Positions 26,425 through 35,213 are shown, counted from the first letter of the stretch. The stretch is DNA of 49,926 nt from JACQAI01 sp035507915 (GCA_035507915.1 DATJNS010000121.1:1-49926), one strand, 5' to 3'. The notes: generated from the sequence alone by a model not told the origin. Numbers and translations are program-made.

Positions 26425-27306
26425 CTAGCCAGCCGCCACCGTCACCTCGACCGTCATCCCGCAAAAATCCTCGGACGCGCCCACGTAGGTGCCGCTGAGC
26501 GGCACTGCCTGGGTCGGATCGCGCGCCACCGCGACGCGGATCAGGTTGCGTCCGCCGGTCTGGGCGTTGGTCGGGTCGAACTCGGTCCAGCCGGCGCCGG
26601 GCAGGTAGACCTGGGTCCAGGCGTGGGTCGCGCCGCCGCCCACCATGGCCTGCGGCGCATCGATCAGGGTCTCGTCGTAGAGGTAGCCCGAGACGAAGCG
26701 CGCGGCGAGCCCGAGGCAGCGCGCCGCCTCCATCATGAAGAGCGCGAAGTCACGGCAGGTGCCGGAGCGGCGCGCGTGCGTCTCGGCCGGCGCCTGGGTG
26801 CCCATCTCGTCGCGCCGCACGTACTCGAACTGCGCCTTGATGGCCTGCGTCATCGCCACCAGGATCGCGACCGTATCGCGGTTCTTCACGCTCGCGACCA
26901 CCTGCCGGGCCCACCGGTCGACGACGTGGTCGGGATCCGGGTAGTGACGCTCCATCGACCGGCTGAGATCCGGGATGTCCTCGGTCGAGTAGCTGAACGG
27001 GTAGGCGCGCGCGTAGGGCTCGAGCTCGTAGCTCAAGGTGAGCTCGCGCAGCGGGAAGTGCTCGGCCCGGAACGACGAATGGAAGCTCAGCTCCGCGGCG
27101 GCCTCGCGGAAACTCGCGAGCGCGATCGAGTTGCCGAAGGTGTCGTGCAGCCAGCGCACCGTGGCCGGCGGGCTGATGCTGAGCGCGGTGTCGAGCAGGC
27201 GCAAATCGTGGCTGTCGCGCGGCCGGAGCATCATGCGATGATCGCCGAAACGGACCCGACGCGCGTAGCGGTAGACGGTCTTATGGGAGACGGTGAGGAC
27301 GGTCAT
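26425..27306 (-). CDS. Transglutaminase-like cysteine protease-family protein
   Basis: Protein of 293 residues. An N-terminal beta domain (VSHKTVYRYARRVRFGDHRM, LRPRDSHDLRLL) typical of bacterial transglutaminase-like proteins precedes the catalytic core. Its triad is Cys 184 in RRSGTCRDFALFMMEAAR, His 228 in THAWTQVYLPG and Asp 244 in WTEFDPTN. Such proteins act as peptidases or amidases rather than true transglutaminases. They typically sit beside the circularly permuted ATP-grasp/alpha-E pair, as here in divergent orientation. ATG 27306 is chosen because the family begins with the SHKTVYRY strand; the longer frame upstream has no support. It converges with the lipoprotein gene at its 3' end. 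Confidence 0.9.
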   Translation of the reverse strand: MTVLTVSHKTVYRYARRVRFGDHRMMLRPRDSHDLRLLDTALSISPPATVRWLHDTFGNSIALASFREAAAELSFHSSFRAEHFPLRELTLSYELEPYARAYPFSYSTEDIPDLSRSMERHYPDPDHVVDRWARQVVASVKNRDTVAILVAMTQAIKAQFEYVRRDEMGTQAPAETHARRSGTCRDFALFMMEAARCLGLAARFVSGYLYDETLIDAPQAMVGGGATHAWTQVYLPGAGWTEFDPTNAQTGGRNLIRVAVARDPTQAVPLSGTYVGASEDFCGMTVEVTVAAG

Positions 27307-27405
27307 CGGGCCGGCGGCAGGCGGGGTCTGCGGTGCGGTTGGTCGCTGTCTTGCATGAGACGATCGGTATGACGGCCGACTGCGACACATAGGGGCTGAC
27401 CGGCC

Positions 27406-28875
27406 ATGGCGGAGTCAATGGCGGAGCTGCCGGGCGGCCTCCAGTCCGTGCTGGCTCGATACGACCCCGGCGGCTTCTTCTGCGAGCTGACCGCACCGCG
27501 CGAGGGCGGCGGCCGCGAGGTCCGCCTGATCGCCGAACGGCTGGCCCGGCTCGGGGTCGAGGAGCTGCGCCGGCGGGCACGCCAGGTCGAACGCAGCCTC
27601 TACGACCTCGGCGTCACTTTCACGGTCTACTCCGACGCCAACGCGATCGACCGTATCCTGCCGTTCGACCTGATCCCGCGGGTGCTGTTCGCCGCCGAGT
27701 GGGCGCAAATCGAGGCGGGCGTCGCCCAGCGCGTGCGCGCCCTGAACCTGTTTCTCCACGACGTCTATCACGATCAGCACATCCTCAAGGACGGCACCAT
27801 TCCACCGGAGCTCGTGCTCAACAACGCCAACTACCGGTCCGAGATGGTCGGCGTCGACCTGAAGCACGGCACGTACATCCACGTCTGCGGCGTCGACCTG
27901 GTGCGCGACGAACGCGGCCGCTTCTTCGTGCTGGAGGACAACGGCCGGACGCCCTCGGGCGTTTCCTACGTGATCGAGAACCGCCACGCCATGCTGCGCG
28001 TGTTCCCCGATCTGATGGCCGACATCGGCGTGCGCCCGGTCGACAATTACGGCCTCATGCTGCGCGCGGCGCTGAGCGCGGTGGCGCCGTCGGGCGCCGC
28101 CGAGCCGCGCGTCGTGCTGCTGTCGCCCGGCATCTACAACTCGGCCTATTTCGAGCATGTCTGCCTGGCGCGTGAGATGGGCGCCTGGCTGGTCGAGGGG
28201 CGCGATCTGGTGGCGATCGACGACCGCATCTACATGCGCACCACCGCGGGCCTCATGCCGGTCGACGTCATCTATCGCCGCATCAACGACGACTTCCTCG
28301 ACCCGGACGTGTTCCGGCCCGACAGCCTCTTGGGCGTGCGCGGCGTCATGGCGGCGTTCCGCAAGGGCAACGTCGCGCTCGCCAACGCGATCGGCACCGG
28401 CGTCGCCGACGACAAGGCGGTCTACGCCTACGTGCCCAAGATCATCCGCTACTATCTGGACCAGGATGCGATCCTGCCCAACGTCGAGACCAACATCTGC
28501 CGCGAGCCCGCCGCATTGCGCTACACGCTCGACAATCTCGACAAGCTCGTCGTCAAACCGGTCGGCGAGTCGGGCGGTTACGGGCTCCTGGTCGGACCGA
28601 CCGCGACGCGCGAGGAGATCGCGGCGTTCCGCGAGCGCCTGGTGCACGACCCGGCGAACTACATCAGCCAGCCGACCCTCAAGCTGTCGGTCGCGCCGAC
28701 CCTGACCGAGGAGGGCATCGCGCCGCGCCACGTCGACTTCCGGCCGTTCGCGATCACCGGCGACCGCACATGGGTGCTGCCCGGCGGGCTCACGCGCGTC
28801 GCCCTCAAGCAGGGTTCGCTGGTCGTCAACTCGAGCCAAGGCGGCGGCTCGAAGGATACGTGGGTCCTGTCATGA
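27406..28875 (+). CDS. Circularly permuted ATP-grasp protein (DUF404/DUF407)
   Basis: Protein of 489 residues. The N-terminal half has RQVERSLYDLGVTFTVYSDA and RVLFAAEWAQIEAGVAQR. RALNLFLHDVYHDQHIL and the metal/ATP region FFVLEDNGRTPSGVSYVIENR follow, and the C-terminal half has LVVKPVGESGGYGLLVGP and RHVDFRPFAITG. This order is diagnostic of the circularly permuted ATP-grasp family, which forms amide bonds in an unknown peptide or small-molecule product. The stop overlaps the alpha-E gene (ATGA), so the two are coupled. AGGGG lies about 10 bases before the ATG; a second ATG at 27418 is a possible start. The substrate is unknown. Confidence 0.92.
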   Translation: MAESMAELPGGLQSVLARYDPGGFFCELTAPREGGGREVRLIAERLARLGVEELRRRARQVERSLYDLGVTFTVYSDANAIDRILPFDLIPRVLFAAEWAQIEAGVAQRVRALNLFLHDVYHDQHILKDGTIPPELVLNNANYRSEMVGVDLKHGTYIHVCGVDLVRDERGRFFVLEDNGRTPSGVSYVIENRHAMLRVFPDLMADIGVRPVDNYGLMLRAALSAVAPSGAAEPRVVLLSPGIYNSAYFEHVCLAREMGAWLVEGRDLVAIDDRIYMRTTAGLMPVDVIYRRINDDFLDPDVFRPDSLLGVRGVMAAFRKGNVALANAIGTGVADDKAVYAYVPKIIRYYLDQDAILPNVETNICREPAALRYTLDNLDKLVVKPVGESGGYGLLVGPTATREEIAAFRERLVHDPANYISQPTLKLSVAPTLTEEGIAPRHVDFRPFAITGDRTWVLPGGLTRVALKQGSLVVNSSQGGGSKDTWVLS

Positions 28876-29882
28876 CGGCGGGCGCGACCGGCGACGCCGC
28901 GATGGATCGGTCGAGCGGCCTCGACGCGATCCGCTCGACGCTGCCGGCGCGCTACGGCGATGCCATCTTCTGGCTCGGCCGCTATCTGGAGCGCATCGAG
29001 AACCTCGCGCGCATGCTCGACGTCACCGAGAGCTACGCGCGCGACGACCGCGGCGTCGGCAACTGGCGCTCCGTCGCCCAGATCAACGGCGACGACGTGC
29101 GCTTCCGCGAGAGGTACCCTGCTGCGACCGGCGCCGACGCGTTGCGCTTCTACATGCTCGACGGCGACAACCCCACCTCGATCCGCTTCGCGATGCGCGC
29201 GGCCTACCAGAACGCGCGCGCCCTGCGACCGCTGATCTCGACCGAGATGTGGGCGCAGCTCAACGTGTTCAACAAGGTGATCGAGGGGCTCGGACCGGCC
29301 GATATCGCGCCGTCGCGGCTGTCCGAGCTGTGCGGCCGCATCAAGGAGGGCTGCCACACCCACGCGGGCCTGATCGAGGCGACGCTCTATCGCGACCAGG
29401 GCTGGTACTTCTACCAGATGGGCAAGTATCTCGAGCGTGCCGACCAGACCACCCGGCTGCTCGACGCCCAGCACCAGCTCCTGATGACGGCGCCCGAGAA
29501 CGCGAGCGCCGATCGCGTCGAGTGGCAGCTGCTGCTGCGCGCCGCCGCCGGCTATCACGCCTTCCGCCGGGTGTCGCCGCGCGAGATCAGCCTCCAGGCG
29601 GTCGTCGGCTTCCTGTTGTTCGACGAGGCGTTTCCGCGCTCGATCCGCATGTGCGTGCGTACTGCCGGCACGTTGCTCGAGCGCCTGCGCCAGATCTATC
29701 CGATGTTGCGCAGCTCCAAGCCGCTGGAGGCCTATGACGCGCTCGACGTGAGCTTGACGGATCGCGGCTTCGCCCGCCTGATCGAGACCAAGCTGCACGA
29801 CTATCTCGATCTGCTGCAGCAGCAGATCGGCGCGCTCTCCACCGCGATCACCGCCGCCTATTTCGATCCCGGCACGGTCTGA
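28872..29882 (+). CDS. Alpha-E domain protein, partner of the permuted ATP-grasp
   Basis: All-helical protein of 336 residues. The family signature is ARYGDAIFWLGRYLERIENLARMLDVTESYARDD early in the protein, repeated in pattern further on as GWYFYQMGKYLERADQTTRLLD. Conserved segments NPTSIRFAMRAAYQNAR and LQAVVGFLLFDEAFPRSIRM are also present. Alpha-E proteins always accompany the permuted ATP-grasp, and the ATGA overlap confirms coupled synthesis. The biochemical role is not established. The ATG at 28872 is chosen because it overlaps the previous stop and the conserved helix begins about 28 residues later. Confidence 0.92.
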   Translation: MTAGATGDAAMDRSSGLDAIRSTLPARYGDAIFWLGRYLERIENLARMLDVTESYARDDRGVGNWRSVAQINGDDVRFRERYPAATGADALRFYMLDGDNPTSIRFAMRAAYQNARALRPLISTEMWAQLNVFNKVIEGLGPADIAPSRLSELCGRIKEGCHTHAGLIEATLYRDQGWYFYQMGKYLERADQTTRLLDAQHQLLMTAPENASADRVEWQLLLRAAAGYHAFRRVSPREISLQAVVGFLLFDEAFPRSIRMCVRTAGTLLERLRQIYPMLRSSKPLEAYDALDVSLTDRGFARLIETKLHDYLDLLQQQIGALSTAITAAYFDPGTV

Positions 29883-29931
29883 TAGACTTCACCGGCGTGC
29901 CGAAGTCGGGCCGGGGAGGGGCGTCGCCGTC

Positions 29932-30753
29932 GTGGACATCAGACCGATCGCGGGCGCGCTGGGCGCCGAGATCCTCGGGCCCGATCTCAGCCGGCCGCTC
30001 GACGCCGACGACGTGGCGACGATCCGGCGCGCGCTGCTCGAGCATCTCGTGATCTTCTTCCGCGACCAGGACCTGACGCCGGACCAGTACCTGCGCTTCG
30101 CCGGCTACTTCGCGGAGCCGATCGAATACCCGTTCGTCAAATCGATCCCCGGCCATCCGAAGATCATTCCGGTCATCAAGCTCGAGCACGAGCGGGTCAA
30201 TTTCGGCGGCATCTGGCACTCGGACACGAGCTACCTCGAGATCCCGCCGATGGGCAGCATGCTGCTCGCGCTGGAGGTGCCGCCGCGCGGCGGCGATACC
30301 ATGTTCGCCAACATGTATCTCGCCTACGAGCGCCTGTCCGACGGCATGAGGCGCCTGCTCGACGGCCTGAGCGCGGTCAACAGCTCGGCCAAGGCCGACA
30401 CCACGCGCACGCGCGAGGACCGCATGCGCGCCGACGGCACGACCGAGGTCAAGAACTACGAGGCCGAGCACCCGGTGGTGCGCAGGCATCCGGAGACCGG
30501 CCGCAAGGCGCTCTACGTCAACGTCGCCCACACCCTGCGCTTCGCCGGCATGACCGAAGCGGAGAGCGCGCCCTTGCTCGAGTTCCTGTTCCGCCATCAG
30601 AGCCGGCCCGAGTTCACCTGCCAATTCGCCTGGCGGCCCGGCTCGATCGCGTTCTGGGACAACCGCGCGGCGCAGCACAACCCGATCAACGACTATCACG
30701 GCCATCGCCGGGTCATGCACCGCATCACGCTCGCCGGCGACCGCCCCTGCTGA
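29932..30753 (+). CDS. TauD/TfdA-family Fe(II)/2-oxoglutarate dioxygenase
   Basis: Dioxygenase of 273 residues. Facial-triad residues are His 96 and Asp 98 in GGIWHSDTSYLEIPP and His 249 in NRAAQHNPINDYHG; the 2-oxoglutarate-binding Arg is in GHRRVMHRITLAG. Other family motifs are HLVIFFRDQDLTPDQ and GRKALYVN. Enzymes of this type hydroxylate a carbon next to S, O, N or P and so release sulfite, an aldehyde or a similar product; the substrate here is unknown. GTG 29932 follows a GGGGAGGGG run. The stop is 4 bases from the start of the flavin reductase, so the two probably act together. Confidence 0.92.
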   Translation: MDIRPIAGALGAEILGPDLSRPLDADDVATIRRALLEHLVIFFRDQDLTPDQYLRFAGYFAEPIEYPFVKSIPGHPKIIPVIKLEHERVNFGGIWHSDTSYLEIPPMGSMLLALEVPPRGGDTMFANMYLAYERLSDGMRRLLDGLSAVNSSAKADTTRTREDRMRADGTTEVKNYEAEHPVVRRHPETGRKALYVNVAHTLRFAGMTEAESAPLLEFLFRHQSRPEFTCQFAWRPGSIAFWDNRAAQHNPINDYHGHRRVMHRITLAGDRPC

Positions 30754-30757
30754 TCCC

Positions 30758-32722
30758 GTGACCGTCACGCTCCTGAGGCAGCCGGGCGCGATCGGGCCGC
30801 TGCGGCTCAAGAACCGCGTGATCATGGGGCCGCTCGGCACCAACTACGGCACGACCGACGGCTTCTCGACCGATCGCGACAAGGCCTACTACGCCGAGCG
30901 CGCCAAGGGCGGCGCGGCGATGATCATCACCGAGGCGATGAACATCTCGGCGGCGGCGCGCAACCATCGCAGCTCGCTGTGCGTGTTCCACGATCGCTTC
31001 ATCCCGGGCCTCAGCGCGGTGGTGCGCGCGATCCAGGACAACGGCGCGCTCGCGGTGGCGCAGCTCAACCACCGCGGCCAGCTGCTCCAGCGCTCGGTGC
31101 TCGACATGGAGCCGGTCGGGCCGTCGGCCGGCCGCAACGCGGTGACCGGCGATACGGTGCGCGGCCTGGAGACCGACGAGATCGCCGCGATCCAGCGCGA
31201 CTTCGTCGAGGCGGGCGTGCGCCTGGCGCGCGCCGGCTACGATGCGATCGAGATCCACGCCGCCAACGGCTACCTGTTCCAGCAGTTCTTCTCCGAGCGC
31301 TTCAACCGGCGGACCGACCGCTACGGCGGCTCGGTCGACAACCGCATGCGCTTCCTGATCGAGACGGTGCAGCGCTTCCGCGACCGGCTGCCCGACACGC
31401 CGCTCTTGGTGCGCATCAGCGCGACCGAGTACGCGCCCGGCGGCTACCCGATGGACGAGGCGGTCGCGTTGGCCCGGGCGCTCGAGCGCGCCGGCGTGTC
31501 GGCGATCGACCTGTCGGGCGGAACCAACGAGAGCCCGCAGCTTTCGCGCTACTGCATCCAGCCGCCGTCGTTCGCGCGGCGTTTCCTCGAGCCCTATGCG
31601 CGGCCGATCAAGGCGGCGGTCGCGGTGCCCGTGATCGTCGCCGGGCGCATCGTCGCGCCCGAGGACGCCGAGGGCGTATTGGCCGCCGGCAGCGCCGACT
31701 TCGTCGCGCTGTGCCGCGCGCTGGTCGCCGATCCGCACTGGTGCCTGAAGGCGTTCGGCGAGCTCGACGCGCCGATCCGGCCGTGCATCGCGTGCAACGT
31801 GTGCTACGAGCGACTGAGCCGCGAACGCGACGTCGCCTGCGTGCAGAACCCGCTGGTCGGCACCGAGTTCGAGGCGCTCGAGCGGCTCGAGCCGCAGACC
31901 GGGCCGCGCACCCGCGCGCCCAAGCGCGTGCTCGTGGTCGGCGGCGGCGTCGCCGGAGTCGAGGCGGCGCGCGTCGCCGCCGCGGCCGGCCACGCGGTCG
32001 AGATCTGGGAACGCGCCGACCGGCTGGGCGGCCAGATGAAGCTCGCGCTCGCCGCGCCCGACAAGGCCGAGGTCGCCGGCGTGTGGGACTACCGCATGGC
32101 GGCGCTGGCGCGGCTCGGCGTACCGATGCGCACCGGCATCGCGCTCGACGCGGCCGCGATCCGCGGCTTCGCGCCCGATCTCGTGATCGTCGCGACCGGC
32201 GCCCGGCCGCGCGACCTCGCGCTGCCGGCCGGCCTCGACCGGCCCGTGCGCCAGGCCTGGGACGTGCTCGACGAGCCGTCGCGCGTGCCGTCTGGCGCCG
32301 CCGTCACGATCATCGGCGGCGGCATGGTCGGCATCGAGACCGCCGACGTGCTGGTGGCGCGCGGCCATCGCGTCACCGTGATCGAGGCGACCGCGGTGGT
32401 GGCGCGCGAGATGGCGCGCAACAACCGCTTCGACGTGCTGGCGCGGCTGGAGGCGGCCGGCGTCGAGATCCTGACCGAGGCGACGGTCGCGGGCTACACG
32501 GACGGGCGTTTGGCGCTGCGCCAGCGCGGCGCGGCGCGCGAGATCGCATGCGGCGCGCTGGTCGTGCTCGCGATCGGTCCGGCGCCCAACCGCGACGCCC
32601 TGCCGGCGATCGAGGCGGCCGGCGTGCCCTATGTGCTGGTCGGCGACTGCAACCAGCCGGGCGATTTCATGACCGCGCTGGCCGACGCCCAACTGGTCGC
32701 GCAGGCGCTCGACCACGCCTGA
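30758..32722 (+). CDS. Old-yellow-enzyme-type FMN/FAD/4Fe-4S oxidoreductase
   Basis: Protein of 654 residues built like 2,4-dienoyl-CoA reductase and trimethylamine dehydrogenase. It has an FMN TIM barrel (AIGPLRLKNRVIMGPLGTNY, AIEIHAANGYLFQQFFS, NRRTDRYGGSVDNRMRFL) and a cysteine cluster with Cys 343, 346, 349 and 361 (CIACNVC...C). Then come an FAD-binding domain (RVLVVGGGVAGVEAARVAA) and a second Rossmann motif (VTIIGGGMVGIETADVLVA). The C-x2-C-x2-C-x11-C spacing matches the trimethylamine/dimethylamine dehydrogenase side better than FadH as I recall it (C-x2-C-x3-C). The substrate may be a methylated amine, an enoate or a product of the dioxygenase. GTG 30758 is the start. Confidence 0.9.
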   Translation: MTVTLLRQPGAIGPLRLKNRVIMGPLGTNYGTTDGFSTDRDKAYYAERAKGGAAMIITEAMNISAAARNHRSSLCVFHDRFIPGLSAVVRAIQDNGALAVAQLNHRGQLLQRSVLDMEPVGPSAGRNAVTGDTVRGLETDEIAAIQRDFVEAGVRLARAGYDAIEIHAANGYLFQQFFSERFNRRTDRYGGSVDNRMRFLIETVQRFRDRLPDTPLLVRISATEYAPGGYPMDEAVALARALERAGVSAIDLSGGTNESPQLSRYCIQPPSFARRFLEPYARPIKAAVAVPVIVAGRIVAPEDAEGVLAAGSADFVALCRALVADPHWCLKAFGELDAPIRPCIACNVCYERLSRERDVACVQNPLVGTEFEALERLEPQTGPRTRAPKRVLVVGGGVAGVEAARVAAAAGHAVEIWERADRLGGQMKLALAAPDKAEVAGVWDYRMAALARLGVPMRTGIALDAAAIRGFAPDLVIVATGARPRDLALPAGLDRPVRQAWDVLDEPSRVPSGAAVTIIGGGMVGIETADVLVARGHRVTVIEATAVVAREMARNNRFDVLARLEAAGVEILTEATVAGYTDGRLALRQRGAAREIACGALVVLAIGPAPNRDALPAIEAAGVPYVLVGDCNQPGDFMTALADAQLVAQALDHA

Positions 32723-32726
32723 ACGG

Positions 32727-33734
32727 TCAGCTGCCCGGGAGGTCGTGGATCTCGGGGAAGAACAGATCCTTCCAGCCGTCCGGCACCGTTTTCATCAGGC
32801 CGACCCGATGCATGAAATCGGCGAACTTCATCATGCCGACGGGCACGATCGCGTATTTGTTCTCGGGGTCCTCGAGGATGCGCAGCACGAGCGCCTCCGA
32901 GGTCTTCACGTTGGCGGCGTTGGCGTAGATCTTCGCCGCGGCGGGCTTGTCGTCGGTGACGAACCGGCAGGCCTCGTCGAGCGCCGCCAGGAACGCGGCG
33001 ACCGTCTTCGGGTTCGCGTCGTGGAAGCGCCGCGTCGTGTTCGCCATGATGACGGGCAGGTCGCCCACCACGTCGCGCGACGTCGCGACGCGGTGGATGC
33101 CCGGATGGTCGATCTCGAGATAGTTGAACGGCGGCGAGGCGACGTGGGCGGTGATCTCGGTCTTGCCGGAGATCATTGCGGCGACCGCCTCGGGATAGGG
33201 CAGGCCGACGGTCAGCGCATCGAGCTTGGCGTAGTTCGCCTCGCCGAACTCCTTGGCGGCCAGCATCTCGAGCACGACCGCGCCGTACGACGTCTTGATG
33301 CCGGGGAGCGCGATGCGGTCGCGCTCGGAGAAGTCGCGCAGGCTCTTGACCTCGGGGTTGCGGCTGTTGACCCACATCGATCCCGCGCTCATCAGCGCGA
33401 TGCCGCGCACCTCGAGCCGCGGGGTGCCGCGCGCCTTGTCCCACAGAACCAGGAAGCCCGGCACGCCGAGGGTCGCGATGTCGAGCGCGCCCGACAGCAT
33501 GGCGTCGTTGATCTGATTGCCGCCGTCGATCGCGCTCCAGCGCGTCTTGATCTCGCCCAGGCCCAGCGCGGCCGCGTGCTTCTCGAACAGCTTCTGCTGC
33601 TCCATCACGAACATGGGCAGGAAGTGGATGCCGTAGCCGCGCGACAGCCGCACCTTGGAAACCTCGGCGCGCGCGCCGACGCTCCAGCACAGCGCGAGCA
33701 GCACGACGAGCAGCGCGCGGCGTCGGACGCGCAT
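32727..33734 (-). CDS. Orphan ABC transporter substrate-binding protein (NitT/TauT type)
   Basis: Periplasmic binding protein of 335 residues. The signal peptide RRRALLVVLLALCWSVGARA is followed by VRLSRGYGIHFLPMFVMEQQ, the NMT1/SsuA-like start. DIATLGVPGFLVLWDKA and PGIKTSYGAVVLEMLAAKEFG then follow, with a C-terminal lobe containing NTTRRFHDANPKTVAAFLA and YANAANVKTSEALVLRILED. Such proteins capture nitrate, sulfonates, taurine, aromatic acids or pyrimidine precursors. No permease or ATPase gene is in the window, so it must pair with components elsewhere. ATG 33734 overlaps the methyltransferase stop by one base (TGATG). Confidence 0.88.
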   Translation of the reverse strand: MRVRRRALLVVLLALCWSVGARAEVSKVRLSRGYGIHFLPMFVMEQQKLFEKHAAALGLGEIKTRWSAIDGGNQINDAMLSGALDIATLGVPGFLVLWDKARGTPRLEVRGIALMSAGSMWVNSRNPEVKSLRDFSERDRIALPGIKTSYGAVVLEMLAAKEFGEANYAKLDALTVGLPYPEAVAAMISGKTEITAHVASPPFNYLEIDHPGIHRVATSRDVVGDLPVIMANTTRRFHDANPKTVAAFLAALDEACRFVTDDKPAAAKIYANAANVKTSEALVLRILEDPENKYAIVPVGMMKFADFMHRVGLMKTVPDGWKDLFFPEIHDLPGS

Positions 33735-34606
33735 CACGACTTGCGCCAATAGAGGCTGTGGCCGTCGATCACGAGCATCTCGTCGGTCACGCCGCGCTGG
33801 CGGCGGAAGTCGCGCACCGCGTGGGCGCAGGGCGGACACGAAAAATAGTCGTCGACGATGACGTAGCCGCCTGGCGAGATCTTGTCGTAGAGCGGGTTCA
33901 GGGCGTCCATCGTCGACTCGTAGAGGTCTCCGTCGAGCCGGAGCACGGCCAACCGCTCGATCGGCGCGCTCGGCAGCGTGTCACGGAACCACCCCTTGAG
34001 GAAATGCACCTGCGCGTCGAGCAGGCCATAACGCTCGAACAGCGCCTGGACCTCATCCAGGCTGACCGCCTCGTCGCGCCGCGCCACGCTGAAGTCGGTG
34101 CCGGCGTCCTCCGGCAGGGACGGCGGCGGGAACCCGGCGAAGGAGTCGGCGACCCAGACGGCGCGGTCGGTCACGCCGTGCGCCGCCAGCATGCCGCGCA
34201 TGAAGATGGTCCCGCCGCCGCGCCACACGCCGGTCTCGATCAGGTCGCCCGGGATGCCGTCGGCGAGCACGCTCTCGATGCAGCGCTCCAGATTGTCGAG
34301 GCGCTTGCGCCCCATCATGACGTGCCACAGGTGGTTGAGCTCGCGCAGGTCGACCGGCTGCCACGTCCGGTCCGCCTGCGGACGGGAGAAGACGATGACG
34401 TCGCCTTCGGCCTTGGCGCGCTCGATGGTCTCGAAGCTGCCCGAACGACGCAGCTTGACGAGGCGGTTCAGATCGATCGGCGCGCCCGTCACGCTGGCCT
34501 CCAACATCGCCAACAGCACGGCGTCGTTCTCGACGTGCAGGTCGTTGAGCAGCGACTTCTTGAGGAGGCTCACGAACCGCGCGCGCAAGTCGGCTTCGCC
34601 CGGCAT
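33734..34606 (-). CDS. TylF/MycF-family O-methyltransferase
   Basis: SAM-dependent methyltransferase of 290 residues. The TylF region starts at LRELNHLWHVMMGRKRLDNLE. The SAM site is PGDLIETGVWRGGGTIFM, acidic residues for the ribose follow in WVADSFAGFPPPSLPEDAG, and the metal-binding Asp residues are probably in LRLDGDLYESTMDAL and GGYVIVDDYFSC. TylF and MycF methylate sugar hydroxyls of macrolides, but homologues are widespread in polysaccharide and unknown pathways. An extra N-terminal segment of about 85 residues precedes the family domain. It lies between the cupin (19 bases) and the binding protein (1-base overlap), so all three are co-transcribed. Confidence 0.87.
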   Translation of the reverse strand: MPGEADLRARFVSLLKKSLLNDLHVENDAVLLAMLEASVTGAPIDLNRLVKLRRSGSFETIERAKAEGDVIVFSRPQADRTWQPVDLRELNHLWHVMMGRKRLDNLERCIESVLADGIPGDLIETGVWRGGGTIFMRGMLAAHGVTDRAVWVADSFAGFPPPSLPEDAGTDFSVARRDEAVSLDEVQALFERYGLLDAQVHFLKGWFRDTLPSAPIERLAVLRLDGDLYESTMDALNPLYDKISPGGYVIVDDYFSCPPCAHAVRDFRRQRGVTDEMLVIDGHSLYWRKS

Positions 34607-34625
34607 GGCGGCACCAGGTCGAGAG

Positions 34626-35213
34626 CTAGAGCGCGACCGTCTCGAAGTCGGCGGGCAGGATGATCTCGAGCACCTCGCAGTCGTCCGAGTAGTCGAGCAC
34701 GGTGTGCTTGATCTTGGGCGGCTGGATCCAGCAGCTGCCGGCCCGCATGGTGACCGGGCCCTGGCCCTCGAAGTCGGTGGTCATCGAACCCTTGAGCACG
34801 TAGACCATCTGGAACTCGACGTCGTGATAGTGCGCCTTGCGCACGTCGTCGGTGACCGGCGGGATCATCCGGATGACATGCGCCTGCACGCGGCCGCCGG
34901 TCGCGGCCGCCGTGCCGAGGTCGCGATAGCGCGCGTAGCTCCGCAGGCCGCCGACGAAGTCGCCGTCGAACAGATGGCTGACCGTGAAGCGCTGCGGCGG
35001 CCAGGCCGGCATGCCGGCCGCCGCCGATTTGCGCGCGGCCGGTTTTGCGGCGCGCTTCGGTGCGCTCTTGCGCGCCGGCTTGCGGGCTGCCGGTTTCCGG
35101 GCGGCGGCCTTGCGGATGGATTTGCGGGCGGCTGCCTTGCGGGCGACTGGGGCCGGCTTGCGTTTGGCCTTGGTCGGTTTCGATGTCGCTCGTTTGGCTG
35201 CGCGCTTGGCCAT
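34626..35213 (-). CDS. Cupin protein with histone-H1-like Lys/Ala/Arg tail
   Basis: Protein of 195 residues in two parts. Residues 1-67 are almost only Ala, Lys, Arg, Pro and Ser (AKRKPAPVARKAAARK, KPAARKPARKSAPKR and similar), like the tails of H1-type bacterial proteins. From about residue 70 a single cupin barrel follows: AHVIRMIPPVTDD, HYHDVEFQMVYVLKGSMTTD (metal His residues), MRAGSCWIQPPKIKHTVLDY. The tail could bind nucleic acid or polyanions, and the cupin a metal and small ligand. GGGAGG precedes the ATG as strong ribosome-binding site. First gene of a probable operon with the methyltransferase and binding protein. The fusion is read through cleanly without frameshift. Confidence 0.88.
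   Translation of the reverse strand: MAKRAAKRATSKPTKAKRKPAPVARKAAARKSIRKAAARKPAARKPARKSAPKRAAKPAARKSAAAGMPAWPPQRFTVSHLFDGDFVGGLRSYARYRDLGTAAATGGRVQAHVIRMIPPVTDDVRKAHYHDVEFQMVYVLKGSMTTDFEGQGPVTMRAGSCWIQPPKIKHTVLDYSDDCEVLEIILPADFETVAL

Noticed and set aside
33734..34606. Macrolide biosynthesis gene, suggested by TylF similarity
   Set aside because: No polyketide synthase or sugar-biosynthesis gene is nearby; the TylF family is broad.
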